Source: Holophagales bacterium
Lineage (GTDB): Bacteria; Acidobacteriota; Thermoanaerobaculia; Multivoradales; Multivoraceae
NCBI GenBank assembly: GCA_009843505.1
Contig: VYDI01000042.1
Location: forward strand, 1 to 34,640
Direction of reading: 5' to 3'
Length of the DNA stretch: 34,640 nt
A model generated the notes under the pieces. That model searched no databases. It saw nothing but the letters and a program-made list of their open reading frames with translations, and was not told the DNA's origin. A program made the position numbers and the translations under genes. The stretch's first letter is position 1, and every line of letters starts with the position of its first letter. Of this stretch, positions 22,160 to 29,185 are shown piece by piece.

Positions 22160-23451
22160 CCCGGAGGCCCCGTCCCGGCGTCACTGTCGAGCACCCGGCG
22201 TCCGATGTCCGACCGCATCGCCTTCGACGGCCAGCGAATGCGCGCGGCCGCGCCGTAGGCCCGTTCGAGCGCCTGCCCGAGGTCGTCCCCCACCGCGCAG
22301 ACGTTGAGGACGCGTCCGCCCGTCGCGATCACGGCACCACCGTTGCGGCCGGTGCCGGCGTGGAAGACGACGACGCCCTCACAGGCGCGGGCGTCCTCGA
22401 TGCCCTGGATCGGGTCTCCCGACGCCGCCTTCCCGGGGTAACCCCGGTTGGCCAGCACGAGACACGCGGAGGCGCCGGCGCGGAAGGCCAGTTCCGAGCG
22501 TCCGAAGTCGCCGCCGGCGCCGGCAAGGAAAAGGTCGACGGGGTCCTCGTCGAGGCGCAGCAGCAGCGCCTGAGCCTCGGGATCGCCGAGCCGGACGTTG
22601 AACTCGAGCACCTGCGGCCCGTCCGGGCTCATCATCAGGCCGGCGTAGAGGACGCCCGAGAACGGCGTACCGTCCGCCGCCATGCCGGCCACGGTGCGCT
22701 CCATCACCTCCCGCATGATCCGCTCGACCTCGCCGTCCGAGACGACTCCCGCCGGGCTGTGGGCGCCCATGCCGCCGGTGTTGGGCCCGGAGTCGCCGTC
22801 GCCGATCCGCTTGTAGTCCTTGGACGTCGCGAGCGGCAGCACCCGGCGACCGTCGCAGAAGCCGATGAAGGAGACCTCCTCGCCAGGCACGAAGGGCTCG
22901 ATCAGGATGCGGGCGCCGGCGTCGCCGAACCGCCGCTCCACGAAGAACTCGTCCAGCGCGGCCTGGAGCTCCGCCGGCGTCGAGACGATCAGCACGCCCT
23001 TGCCCGCGGCCAGACCGTCCGCCTTGAGCACCGCCGGCAGCCCGAAGCCCTCGGCCGCCTGCCGTGCGGTCTCGCGGTCGCCGGTGACTTCGAAATCGCA
23101 GGTCGGGACTCGGTGTCGGCGCATGAACTCCTTGGCGAAGACCTTGGAGCTCTCAAGGCGCGCCGCCGCCCGGGTGGGGCCGAAGATCGGCAGGCCGCGC
23201 TCCCTGAAGGCGTCGACCACGCCGAGCGAGAGCGGCACCTCGGGGCCGACCACGGTGAGGTCGATCCCGCGTTCGGCGGCGAACCGGGCCAGGCCGTCGA
23301 CGTCCGTGACGTCGAGCGGCACGCTCTCACCGCATTCCTCGGTGCCCGGACTGCCGGGCGCGCAGTAGATCTCGGTCTCCGGCGAGCGTTCGCGGATGAT
23401 CCAGCACAGGGCGTGTTCGCGGCCGCCGTTGCCGATGACCAGGACTCTCAG
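22156..23451 (-). CDS. purD: Phosphoribosylamine--glycine ligase, CTG start
   Basis: A 431-residue ATP-grasp enzyme of purine biosynthesis, joining glycine to 5-phosphoribosylamine. The N-terminus RVLVIGNGGREHALCW is the conserved GARS start. Other motifs are VLKADGLAAGKGV, GPNTGGMGAHSPAG and the metal-binding LEFNVRLGDPEAQ. Length is normal. The first ATG/GTG/TTG in frame is GTG at 23322, which would remove the whole first strand-loop-helix. The conserved sequence instead begins at CTG (23451-23449), which overlaps the ispH stop as CTGA, with GGAGG eight bases before. Translation is therefore probably coupled to ispH. Confidence 0.94.
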   Translation of the reverse strand: MRVLVIGNGGREHALCWIIRERSPETEIYCAPGSPGTEECGESVPLDVTDVDGLARFAAERGIDLTVVGPEVPLSLGVVDAFRERGLPIFGPTRAAARLESSKVFAKEFMRRHRVPTCDFEVTGDRETARQAAEGFGLPAVLKADGLAAGKGVLIVSTPAELQAALDEFFVERRFGDAGARILIEPFVPGEEVSFIGFCDGRRVLPLATSKDYKRIGDGDSGPNTGGMGAHSPAGVVSDGEVERIMREVMERTVAGMAADGTPFSGVLYAGLMMSPDGPQVLEFNVRLGDPEAQALLLRLDEDPVDLFLAGAGGDFGRSELAFRAGASACLVLANRGYPGKAASGDPIQGIEDARACEGVVVFHAGTGRNGGAVIATGGRVLNVCAVGDDLGQALERAYGAAARIRWPSKAMRSDIGRRVLDSDAGTGPPG

Positions 23452-24311
23452 GGCGCCGCCTCCATGATCGCGGCCTCGACCTCCTCGATCATCGCGTCCG
23501 GCGTGGAGGCGCCGGCGGTGACGCCGACCGTGCGGCAGTCCTCGAACCAGGTTCGCCGCAGGTCGGCCGAGTCATGGACGAGGTGGCTCCTGGGCTCGAT
23601 CTCCCGGCAGATCTCCCACAGGTGACGCGTGTTCGCGCTGTGCCGGCCGCCGACGACGACGATGCAGTCGACCTCCGGGTCGGCCGCCAGGGCGCGCGCC
23701 GCGTCCTGGTTCTCCTTCGTCGCGTAGCAGATGGTGTCCGCGCGCCCCGCCTGCGCCGCGCGCGCCTCGATCGCCCGAGCCACCTGCTCGTACTCCTCGC
23801 TGTTCAGCGTGGTCTGGTAGAAGATCTTGACCTTCGGGTGGCGCTCGAAATCGATCCGGGCGACATCGGCTTCCGTCAGCACGACGTCGTACGCCTGCGG
23901 ATCGAGATCCCGGGTGTAGCCGATCACCTCGCGGTGCCGCCGGTCGCCGATGAACACGAGGTGGTAGCCCGCCTCCAGCGCCTGCCGGGCCTCTTCGTGG
24001 ACGTCGTAGACGAACGGACACGTCGTGTCGACGACCAGGAGGCCCCGTTCCAGCGCCCGCCGGTGAAACGAGGGCGGCACGCCGTGGGCGGAGAAGACGA
24101 TCGTCCCGTTCTCGACGCTGTCGAGCGCGTCCGCCGTGCCGAAGCCGAGCTGCACGAGGTCGGAGACGACCCGCTCGTTGTGGACCAGTTGACCGAGGAT
24201 CTGCCCGCGCCGTCCGTCGGCGGCCAGTTTCCGCACCGTGCGATCGGCGATCCGCACACCTGCGCAGAATCCGTACTTCTCGGCGCGCCTAAGGGTCAGA
24301 GGACCCGTCAT
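23448..24311 (-). CDS. ispH: 4-hydroxy-3-methylbut-2-enyl diphosphate reductase
   Basis: A 287-residue Fe-S enzyme, last step of the methylerythritol phosphate pathway, producing IPP and DMAPP from HMBPP. The three cluster-binding Cys are at about 16 (YGFCAGV), 98 (TTCPFV) and 195 (TICYATKENQ). HNERVV, SAHGVPP, GGRHSANT and TAGASTP complete the family pattern. Length is usual. It is the first gene of a minus-strand operon with purD and ricT. The promoter must lie in the roughly 80 bp before the element copy at 24393-24466; I see no clear -35/-10. Confidence 0.96.
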   Translation of the reverse strand: MTGPLTLRRAEKYGFCAGVRIADRTVRKLAADGRRGQILGQLVHNERVVSDLVQLGFGTADALDSVENGTIVFSAHGVPPSFHRRALERGLLVVDTTCPFVYDVHEEARQALEAGYHLVFIGDRRHREVIGYTRDLDPQAYDVVLTEADVARIDFERHPKVKIFYQTTLNSEEYEQVARAIEARAAQAGRADTICYATKENQDAARALAADPEVDCIVVVGGRHSANTRHLWEICREIEPRSHLVHDSADLRRTWFEDCRTVGVTAGASTPDAMIEEVEAAIMEAAP

Positions 24312-24392
24312 CCCTCACTTCCGTCTGTCTATACGAACCGACCGACCACCCGGTCGGAGAACCGCGATCCTAACAGCGTGTGGAGAGTTCCC

Positions 24393-24466
24393 CACACTGG
24401 GTGCGCCGGCGTCCCCGCCGGCTGCCGCCGGCAGGCGGCCCAGGTAACGCGCCGGCCGGAAGCCGG
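24393..24466 (-). repeat. Dispersed palindromic element, full copy in reverse orientation
   Basis: Reads on the minus strand as CCGGC-TTCCGGCCGG, the linker, GCCGCC-TGCC-GGCGGC, GCCGGC-GGGGAC-GCCGGC and the tail GCACCCAGTGTG. It is the only full copy in this orientation. It lies between the small lipoprotein gene's stop (24476) and ispH. Confidence 0.88.
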
Positions 24467-24475
24467 ATCCACTGC

Positions 24476-24991
24476 CTACGGCTTCGTGTACTCGAACCGC
24501 GCCGCCGAATTGTCCGGCGTCGCGCCCGGTTCGATCGTCACTTCGACCCATTCCTCGCCGCGGCGGAAGGTCATCGACTCTCCGAGCGTCGCCCGCCAGC
24601 CCGCGGCCTGCGCCTCGCGCAGCAGCCATTCCCGGGCGTCGGGCGCACCCAACGGCAGGAGCAGGCCGACGTACTCCGCCGTAGCGGGCTCGCCTTCTTC
24701 CGCCGCCACGTCGCCGAAGTCGACCACCGTGGAAGCGTCCGGAACGGGGAAGCCGTCCGGGAAGGCGCCGGGGATGCGGCCACCCAGCTCCGCCTCCGGC
24801 GCCCGTTGCTCCCGCACGTCGTCGTCCGGTCTGAGAATCGAGTCCGCCGGCTGCCCCACCACCACCGTGTCCAGGTCGTTCTCGTCGAGGGCGGGACGAT
24901 CCGAAGGCACCGCGCAGGCCCAGCCGGCCGCGAGCGCGACGGGAGCAACGCAGGCAGGCGCGAACCGCGCGACGCGGGAGCCGGTCAGCAA
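24476..24991 (-). CDS. Small probable secreted protein or lipoprotein (hypothetical)
   Basis: A 171-residue protein with a hydrophobic Ala-rich N-terminus (VAPVALAAGWACAVPS) that looks like a lipoprotein or Sec signal, followed by an acidic region. A C-terminal half of mixed alpha/beta type follows (YVGLLLPLGAPDAREWLLREA ... FRRGEEWVEVTIEPG). It resembles small periplasmic proteins that align a hydrophobic-moment helix with beta strands, but I do not recognise a family. The start is set at TTG 24991, 28 bp after the Rrf2 stop; it is uncertain. It is probably cotranscribed with the Rrf2 regulator. Confidence 0.7.
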   Translation of the reverse strand: MLTGSRVARFAPACVAPVALAAGWACAVPSDRPALDENDLDTVVVGQPADSILRPDDDVREQRAPEAELGGRIPGAFPDGFPVPDASTVVDFGDVAAEEGEPATAEYVGLLLPLGAPDAREWLLREAQAAGWRATLGESMTFRRGEEWVEVTIEPGATPDNSAARFEYTKP

Positions 24992-25019
24992 CGGCGAGTT
25001 TCCGGCGTTCTCGGGCGGC

Positions 25020-25526
25020 TCAGTCGGCGATGACGTGCAGCGGCCGGCCAGTCGACGTCGAGAGCCGCTCGGGCGGCAGGTCGTGCGGAATCTCGATCTT
25101 GCACTCGCAGACTTCCTGCTGGCGCGCGGCCAGGTCGGCGAGGCTGTAGTTGCACAGGATGGTCTCGACCGCCTCCTTCACGCTGAGGAAGACCTCGCGG
25201 ATCGCGCAGTGCTTCGGCCCCACGCCGATCGTGCAGGGCTGGGCGAGAATGTGGTCGATCGAGGTCGTGTGTCCCTCCAGCGCGACCAGGATGTCGTGCA
25301 TCGAGATCTTCTCGGCCGGCCGGCCCAGCAGGTGGCCGCCCTGAGGACCGCGGTTCGAGCGGATCAGGTGGTCGCGGGCAAGGGCCGCCAGTATCTGGCG
25401 CAGGTAGGGCTCCGGAATCCCCTGGTTGACGGCGATCTCGTGGCTGGGCACGGGACCGCCGTCCGCGTGCATCGCCACGTACAGCATGGCGCGAATGCCG
25501 TACTCACCCTTGGTGGAGATCTTCAT
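25020..25526 (-). CDS. Rrf2-family transcriptional regulator
   Basis: A 168-residue regulator. The N-terminal winged helix has the family start MKISTKGEYGIRAMLYVA, then GIPEPYLRQILAALARDHLI and RGPQGGHLL. Cys at about 98, 107 and 125 lie in the region where IscR and NsrR bind an Fe-S cluster, and a further CEC pair (140, 142) lies near the C-terminus. Spacing of the first Cys residues (C-x8-C) is not the classical IscR pattern, so the ligand cannot be assigned. ATG at 25526 is chosen because it gives the family N-terminus. The location upstream of a small lipoprotein gene gives no target hint; no isc/suf genes are in the window. Confidence 0.92.
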   Translation of the reverse strand: MKISTKGEYGIRAMLYVAMHADGGPVPSHEIAVNQGIPEPYLRQILAALARDHLIRSNRGPQGGHLLGRPAEKISMHDILVALEGHTTSIDHILAQPCTIGVGPKHCAIREVFLSVKEAVETILCNYSLADLAARQQEVCECKIEIPHDLPPERLSTSTGRPLHVIAD

Positions 25527-25600
25527 TGCGCACGCCTCGGCATCAGGCAGTGTAGCAGCGCCTGGAGGCGCCGACCGCCCCCGACGAGCTGGCTGCTCGG

Positions 25601-27760
25601 CTACGACGCCTCCCGGACGCATGCCTCGCGAAAAGCGGACGAGTCAGTGAACACCTCCGGCTCACCCGCCGCCTTCACGTAGCGGCGTTCCGCTCCGCTC
25701 CTCATGTCGCGCACGACCAGATCGAGCCCCACGTCGGTCGCGGAAGCTGCCGACACCCAGTGATGACCGTTGACATCGCAGCCGTCGAGCACCTTGACCA
25801 GGACCTCCAGGTTCTCCGGCGCGAAGAAGAAGAACAGGCCGGTCTCCTCGGTCCCCGCGTCGGAGACGCGTGCGGCGTCGCCGGCGCCGTCCGGTGGGGA
25901 CCAGTCGAGCGTCACGCGATAGCGGCCGCCCTGCAGGCACAGCGCTGTCGGCGACGGCTTGCACAGATCTGCCGGCCGCCCTGCCTCACGGCTCCTTATC
26001 GACACGACCTGCAGTCTCCAGCGGCTCTCCCGCTCTTCCCGCATGCGCAGCCTCGTCTCGTCGAAGCGCGCGAGGACCCAGTCGTGGTCGGCGGCGTCGA
26101 ACGGCATCCACAGATCGGGAGCGGCCTGAATCGCATACGCCCCGCGGGACAGCGCCTCTTCCTCGCTGCTCGCCGAGGGAAGCACCATGAGGTTCACGCC
26201 GCGCTCCTCCAGCACGTACCCCGGCGGCGGTCTCCGGTCGTGCGCCATCAATCGCTCGCTGTTGGGCCAAGCAACCGGGGTGCGCGCCACGACCGGGTCC
26301 ACCAGGCCATGCCCGTCCACCACTCTCAGGTCCGGCAGGAAGTAGGACTGGATGCCCAGAGCGCCCGTCGCGGTCAAGGCGTCCTCCGGAAACGCTCCCC
26401 GCTCCATACTCCCGTAGTCGGCCCAGTCCTCCAGTTTGAGCTTCGCGGCCTCCCGGTGCTCTGCGAAGCGCAGTCCCACGGATTGCCTCGTCATTCGCCA
26501 ACGAAGATCGTTGGAAATCGACGCGAGAGCCTCCATGCCGGGCGCCGCGAGCAACCAGCCTCCGTTCTCCTGGTCCACTTCCGGGTGGAACCGCTCCTGG
26601 TAGTTCTCGACAGCCGCACCCTGGAGCAGGAGATCGCCCTGCAGCGCGCCGGCGTAGAACAGAGTCGGCATGAACAGGACGACGGCGCAGGCTCGGGGAC
26701 CAGGTGCCGGCAACCCGGACCGCGCGGACAGAGTTCGCCGCAACAGAGCCGACGCCGCGGAACCCAGGCCCACGATCCCCGCAGCCGCCGGAACCGCCAG
26801 CAGCGGCCAGTAGAAGTCCAGGGGCCGGTACTCGAAGTAGTCCCCGCCGATCCTGAACACATAGGCCATGTGCGGGACGATGCAAACGAGCGGCAGGACG
26901 AGGCGGAGCTCGCCGCACTCCCGCCACGCCCGTCGCACAGCCAGAACCGCGAGCGGCATCAGCAGATAGAGCCCGGTCTCGATCGTCGCGGCCCACAGGT
27001 AGTTGAAGCCGGACTCGTACCAGGGCCGAACGTGCTTGGCGTAGTACGTGTTCGGCAGCCACTCGCCGTAGTAGCCGTACCGGAACAGGAACTGCGCCCC
27101 GACGAGCGTGACGAACGGCAGCACCAGCCGACACAACTCCCGGACATCGACGCGCAACTGCCTGGCGGCGACGATCCGCTGTGCCACGAACCAGCCGAAG
27201 CAGCAGACCGCGATCAACAGGCCCTCCGGCCGCGTGCACGCGGCGGCCGCAAGGCTGAGCGAAGCGGTCAGCAGCCCCCGCCGACTGTCGGCATTCACGC
27301 TCAGGCACACGACTGCCAGCACGACGAAGAACGTGAACTGCCGCGTCTCCAATCCGCCGCCAGAGGTCCACACGGCGAAGGTGGCGCTGGTGCACAAGAG
27401 GCCGAGCGCCATCCACGCCACGAGCCCGCGCCGCCGGAGTCCGGGAAGCGATGCCACCGACCAGACAACCGCCCCAAGCGTGCCGATCGTGCAGAGCACC
27501 GACAGCCAGGGCGCGACGTTCTCCGGGCGAAGCCCGAAGACCTTCCAGAGCGCCGCCAGCTCGAGCACCCACAGGAAGTTGGTGTAACCCTCCACCCGCT
27601 CTCCGGGATTGAAGACGAGGCCGTGGCCCTCCACCAGGTTGCGGGCGTAGCGAAAGCTGATGAAGGCGTCGTCGCACAGGAACCAGGCCAGTGACGCCAG
27701 CCAGGTCAGCACGACCAGCCAGGGCAGGTGGACGCCAAGAAGAGCAAGTCTCCGCGCCAT
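25601..27760 (-). CDS. GT-C-like membrane glycosyltransferase with extra C-terminal domain
   Basis: A 719-residue protein. The N-terminal 360 residues hold about ten membrane helices and the early periplasmic loop DDAFISFRYARNLVEGHG ... FNPGERVEGYTNFLW, typical of polyprenyl-phosphate-sugar-dependent GT-C enzymes; the DD pair is the likely catalytic acid site. A soluble middle region (about 370-590) follows. The final about 125 residues (from CLQGGRYRVTLDW to ERRYVKAAGEPEVFTDSSAF) resemble a domain common at the ends of secreted acidobacterial proteins, recalled from memory. The start is ATG 27760; GTG at 27769 is also possible. The acceptor is unknown. Confidence 0.85.
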   Translation of the reverse strand: MARRLALLGVHLPWLVVLTWLASLAWFLCDDAFISFRYARNLVEGHGLVFNPGERVEGYTNFLWVLELAALWKVFGLRPENVAPWLSVLCTIGTLGAVVWSVASLPGLRRRGLVAWMALGLLCTSATFAVWTSGGGLETRQFTFFVVLAVVCLSVNADSRRGLLTASLSLAAAACTRPEGLLIAVCCFGWFVAQRIVAARQLRVDVRELCRLVLPFVTLVGAQFLFRYGYYGEWLPNTYYAKHVRPWYESGFNYLWAATIETGLYLLMPLAVLAVRRAWRECGELRLVLPLVCIVPHMAYVFRIGGDYFEYRPLDFYWPLLAVPAAAGIVGLGSAASALLRRTLSARSGLPAPGPRACAVVLFMPTLFYAGALQGDLLLQGAAVENYQERFHPEVDQENGGWLLAAPGMEALASISNDLRWRMTRQSVGLRFAEHREAAKLKLEDWADYGSMERGAFPEDALTATGALGIQSYFLPDLRVVDGHGLVDPVVARTPVAWPNSERLMAHDRRPPPGYVLEERGVNLMVLPSASSEEEALSRGAYAIQAAPDLWMPFDAADHDWVLARFDETRLRMREERESRWRLQVVSIRSREAGRPADLCKPSPTALCLQGGRYRVTLDWSPPDGAGDAARVSDAGTEETGLFFFFAPENLEVLVKVLDGCDVNGHHWVSAASATDVGLDLVVRDMRSGAERRYVKAAGEPEVFTDSSAFREACVREAS

Positions 27761-27853
27761 TTCGCACACACTTTGGCCGAGTGCGTCAGCGGCCGTACCG
27801 TTCAGGGCGTGACGCGGTCCCTAGTCCCCGCTACGAGGCCCAAGCCCCTTTGG

Positions 27854-29125
27854 TCAGTTCGTCTGTCTGGTCTTCTCGAGAAGGGGCAGAGTAAGGCCAT
27901 TCGGCCAAGTAACCTCGATAGCGGAGGAACCGCGCCGAGGCGCTTCAACAACAACGTCGGTGTGGTCGAACCGGAACTCGATCCTGAGACGATCATCCGT
28001 GTAGTGCACGAGGGAACGGAGTTCCGGCGCTTCGGTTCCAGCCGCCTGGACCGTTCGCCACACCGGACCTTCGTCCAGAGGAAGGAGCGCATACCGCTCG
28101 CCGCTTCTGGCATCGTGGTAAACGACGGCGAAGAGCTCGTCACCGACCGACTCGATCACACCCCACCTGATGTTGGGCCCCCCGGCGCTGAAGAGCGGTC
28201 GGGCCCCGGTCGTCGGGAGTGCTCGCGAATCCACAAGCTGGTTGCCGGTTCTCGCATCGATCAGTTCGACCCAAAAGTCGCCAAGCCCCCCGTGGTCAGG
28301 CAGTGGAAGCACACCGTCCACATGCGCGTAGTGATAACGAGCTACCAGCGTTTCGCCGTAGCGGGTTTCGGTCGGATAGCCGTCTTCGTTCGTGACCATC
28401 TCGACAATCCGACCTAAAGCATCGTACGAGGCAACGGCAGGAAAGGCCACGCAGTGGCAACTCCGGTCGAGCCATGCGGTCTCTGTGAGGCTGTCGTGAC
28501 GTACTCCCCCCCGGCTATCCGAAATCCGCAGCCGGTCCTCGCCCAAGCGTACAGACTCGACCTCCATCTCTTGGTGGAGCAGCCGGAAGATCGTACGAGT
28601 AGACCCGTTGTAGCGCTCCTTCCAGTGGTGCCCCCAGGGATGACCGGGACCTGAAGCGATCTCTCCGACTGAGCGCGGGCGACCTCGATACAGATCCAGC
28701 TCCGTCCGACGCGACGCTCCGGGCAACGGTGGTAAGCGGGAGAGGAACCCGTCCATTCTTTCTCGGCTCATGTTGCGGGCGCGAGCCAACGGAACACTCT
28801 CGCTTCCATCGGACAAGGGCCGGCCAAAGGCCCGGTGCTCCGTCACGCTTCTGCCGTCCGGGTAGCGCGTCACCTCTCTCTCGACATTGCCGTACTCGTC
28901 GAAGAAGCTGTCGCGCGTGAACGGGCTGGCCCCAACACCCATACCCGACGCCGAAAAGCGCTTGACCAGAACGCCGTCATCATCCCGGAATCTGATGATG
29001 CTGCCGTACTCACTGCTGGAGACGGTCTCCATCTCCGTCTGAGCGGACAAAGGTCTCGATGGCAGAAGCACTACCCCGATGGTCGCAAGAGTGCTGGCCA
29101 GTGCATTAGTGGTCCGTTTCGACAT
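27854..29125 (-). CDS. Secreted RHS/YD-repeat-like protein
   Basis: A 423-residue protein with a signal peptide (hydrophobic stretch to about residue 26, likely cut after PLSA). YD-type units are visible: FFDEYGNVEREVTRYPDG with RSVTEHRAFGRPLSDG, and YDALGRIVEMVTNEDGYPTE with YGETLVARYHY. No toxin or RHS-core (DPxGL) motif is seen, so this is not a full polymorphic toxin. ATG at 29125 is preceded by AAGGAG at good spacing. Codon choice looks less GC-extreme than that of its neighbours, suggesting a more recent acquisition. It lies 60 bp after the 29186-31120 gene on the same strand. Confidence 0.75.
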   Translation of the reverse strand: MSKRTTNALASTLATIGVVLLPSRPLSAQTEMETVSSSEYGSIIRFRDDDGVLVKRFSASGMGVGASPFTRDSFFDEYGNVEREVTRYPDGRSVTEHRAFGRPLSDGSESVPLARARNMSRERMDGFLSRLPPLPGASRRTELDLYRGRPRSVGEIASGPGHPWGHHWKERYNGSTRTIFRLLHQEMEVESVRLGEDRLRISDSRGGVRHDSLTETAWLDRSCHCVAFPAVASYDALGRIVEMVTNEDGYPTETRYGETLVARYHYAHVDGVLPLPDHGGLGDFWVELIDARTGNQLVDSRALPTTGARPLFSAGGPNIRWGVIESVGDELFAVVYHDARSGERYALLPLDEGPVWRTVQAAGTEAPELRSLVHYTDDRLRIEFRFDHTDVVVEAPRRGSSAIEVTWPNGLTLPLLEKTRQTN

Positions 29126-29134
29126 TCTGATTCT

Positions 29135-29140
29135 CTCCTT
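29135..29140 (-). promoter_or_regulatory. Ribosome binding site of the RHS-like gene
   Basis: AAGGAG nine bases upstream of ATG 29125. It supports that start and the signal peptide that follows it. Confidence 0.6.
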
Positions 29141-29185
29141 GTCTGCCGGAGCTAGAGGCTCAGTCTAGCGCTTTCGAGGCGGCGC

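Noticed and set aside
22156..23322. Shorter purD beginning at GTG 23322
   Set aside because: It would remove the conserved GNGGREHA region that GARS enzymes need.
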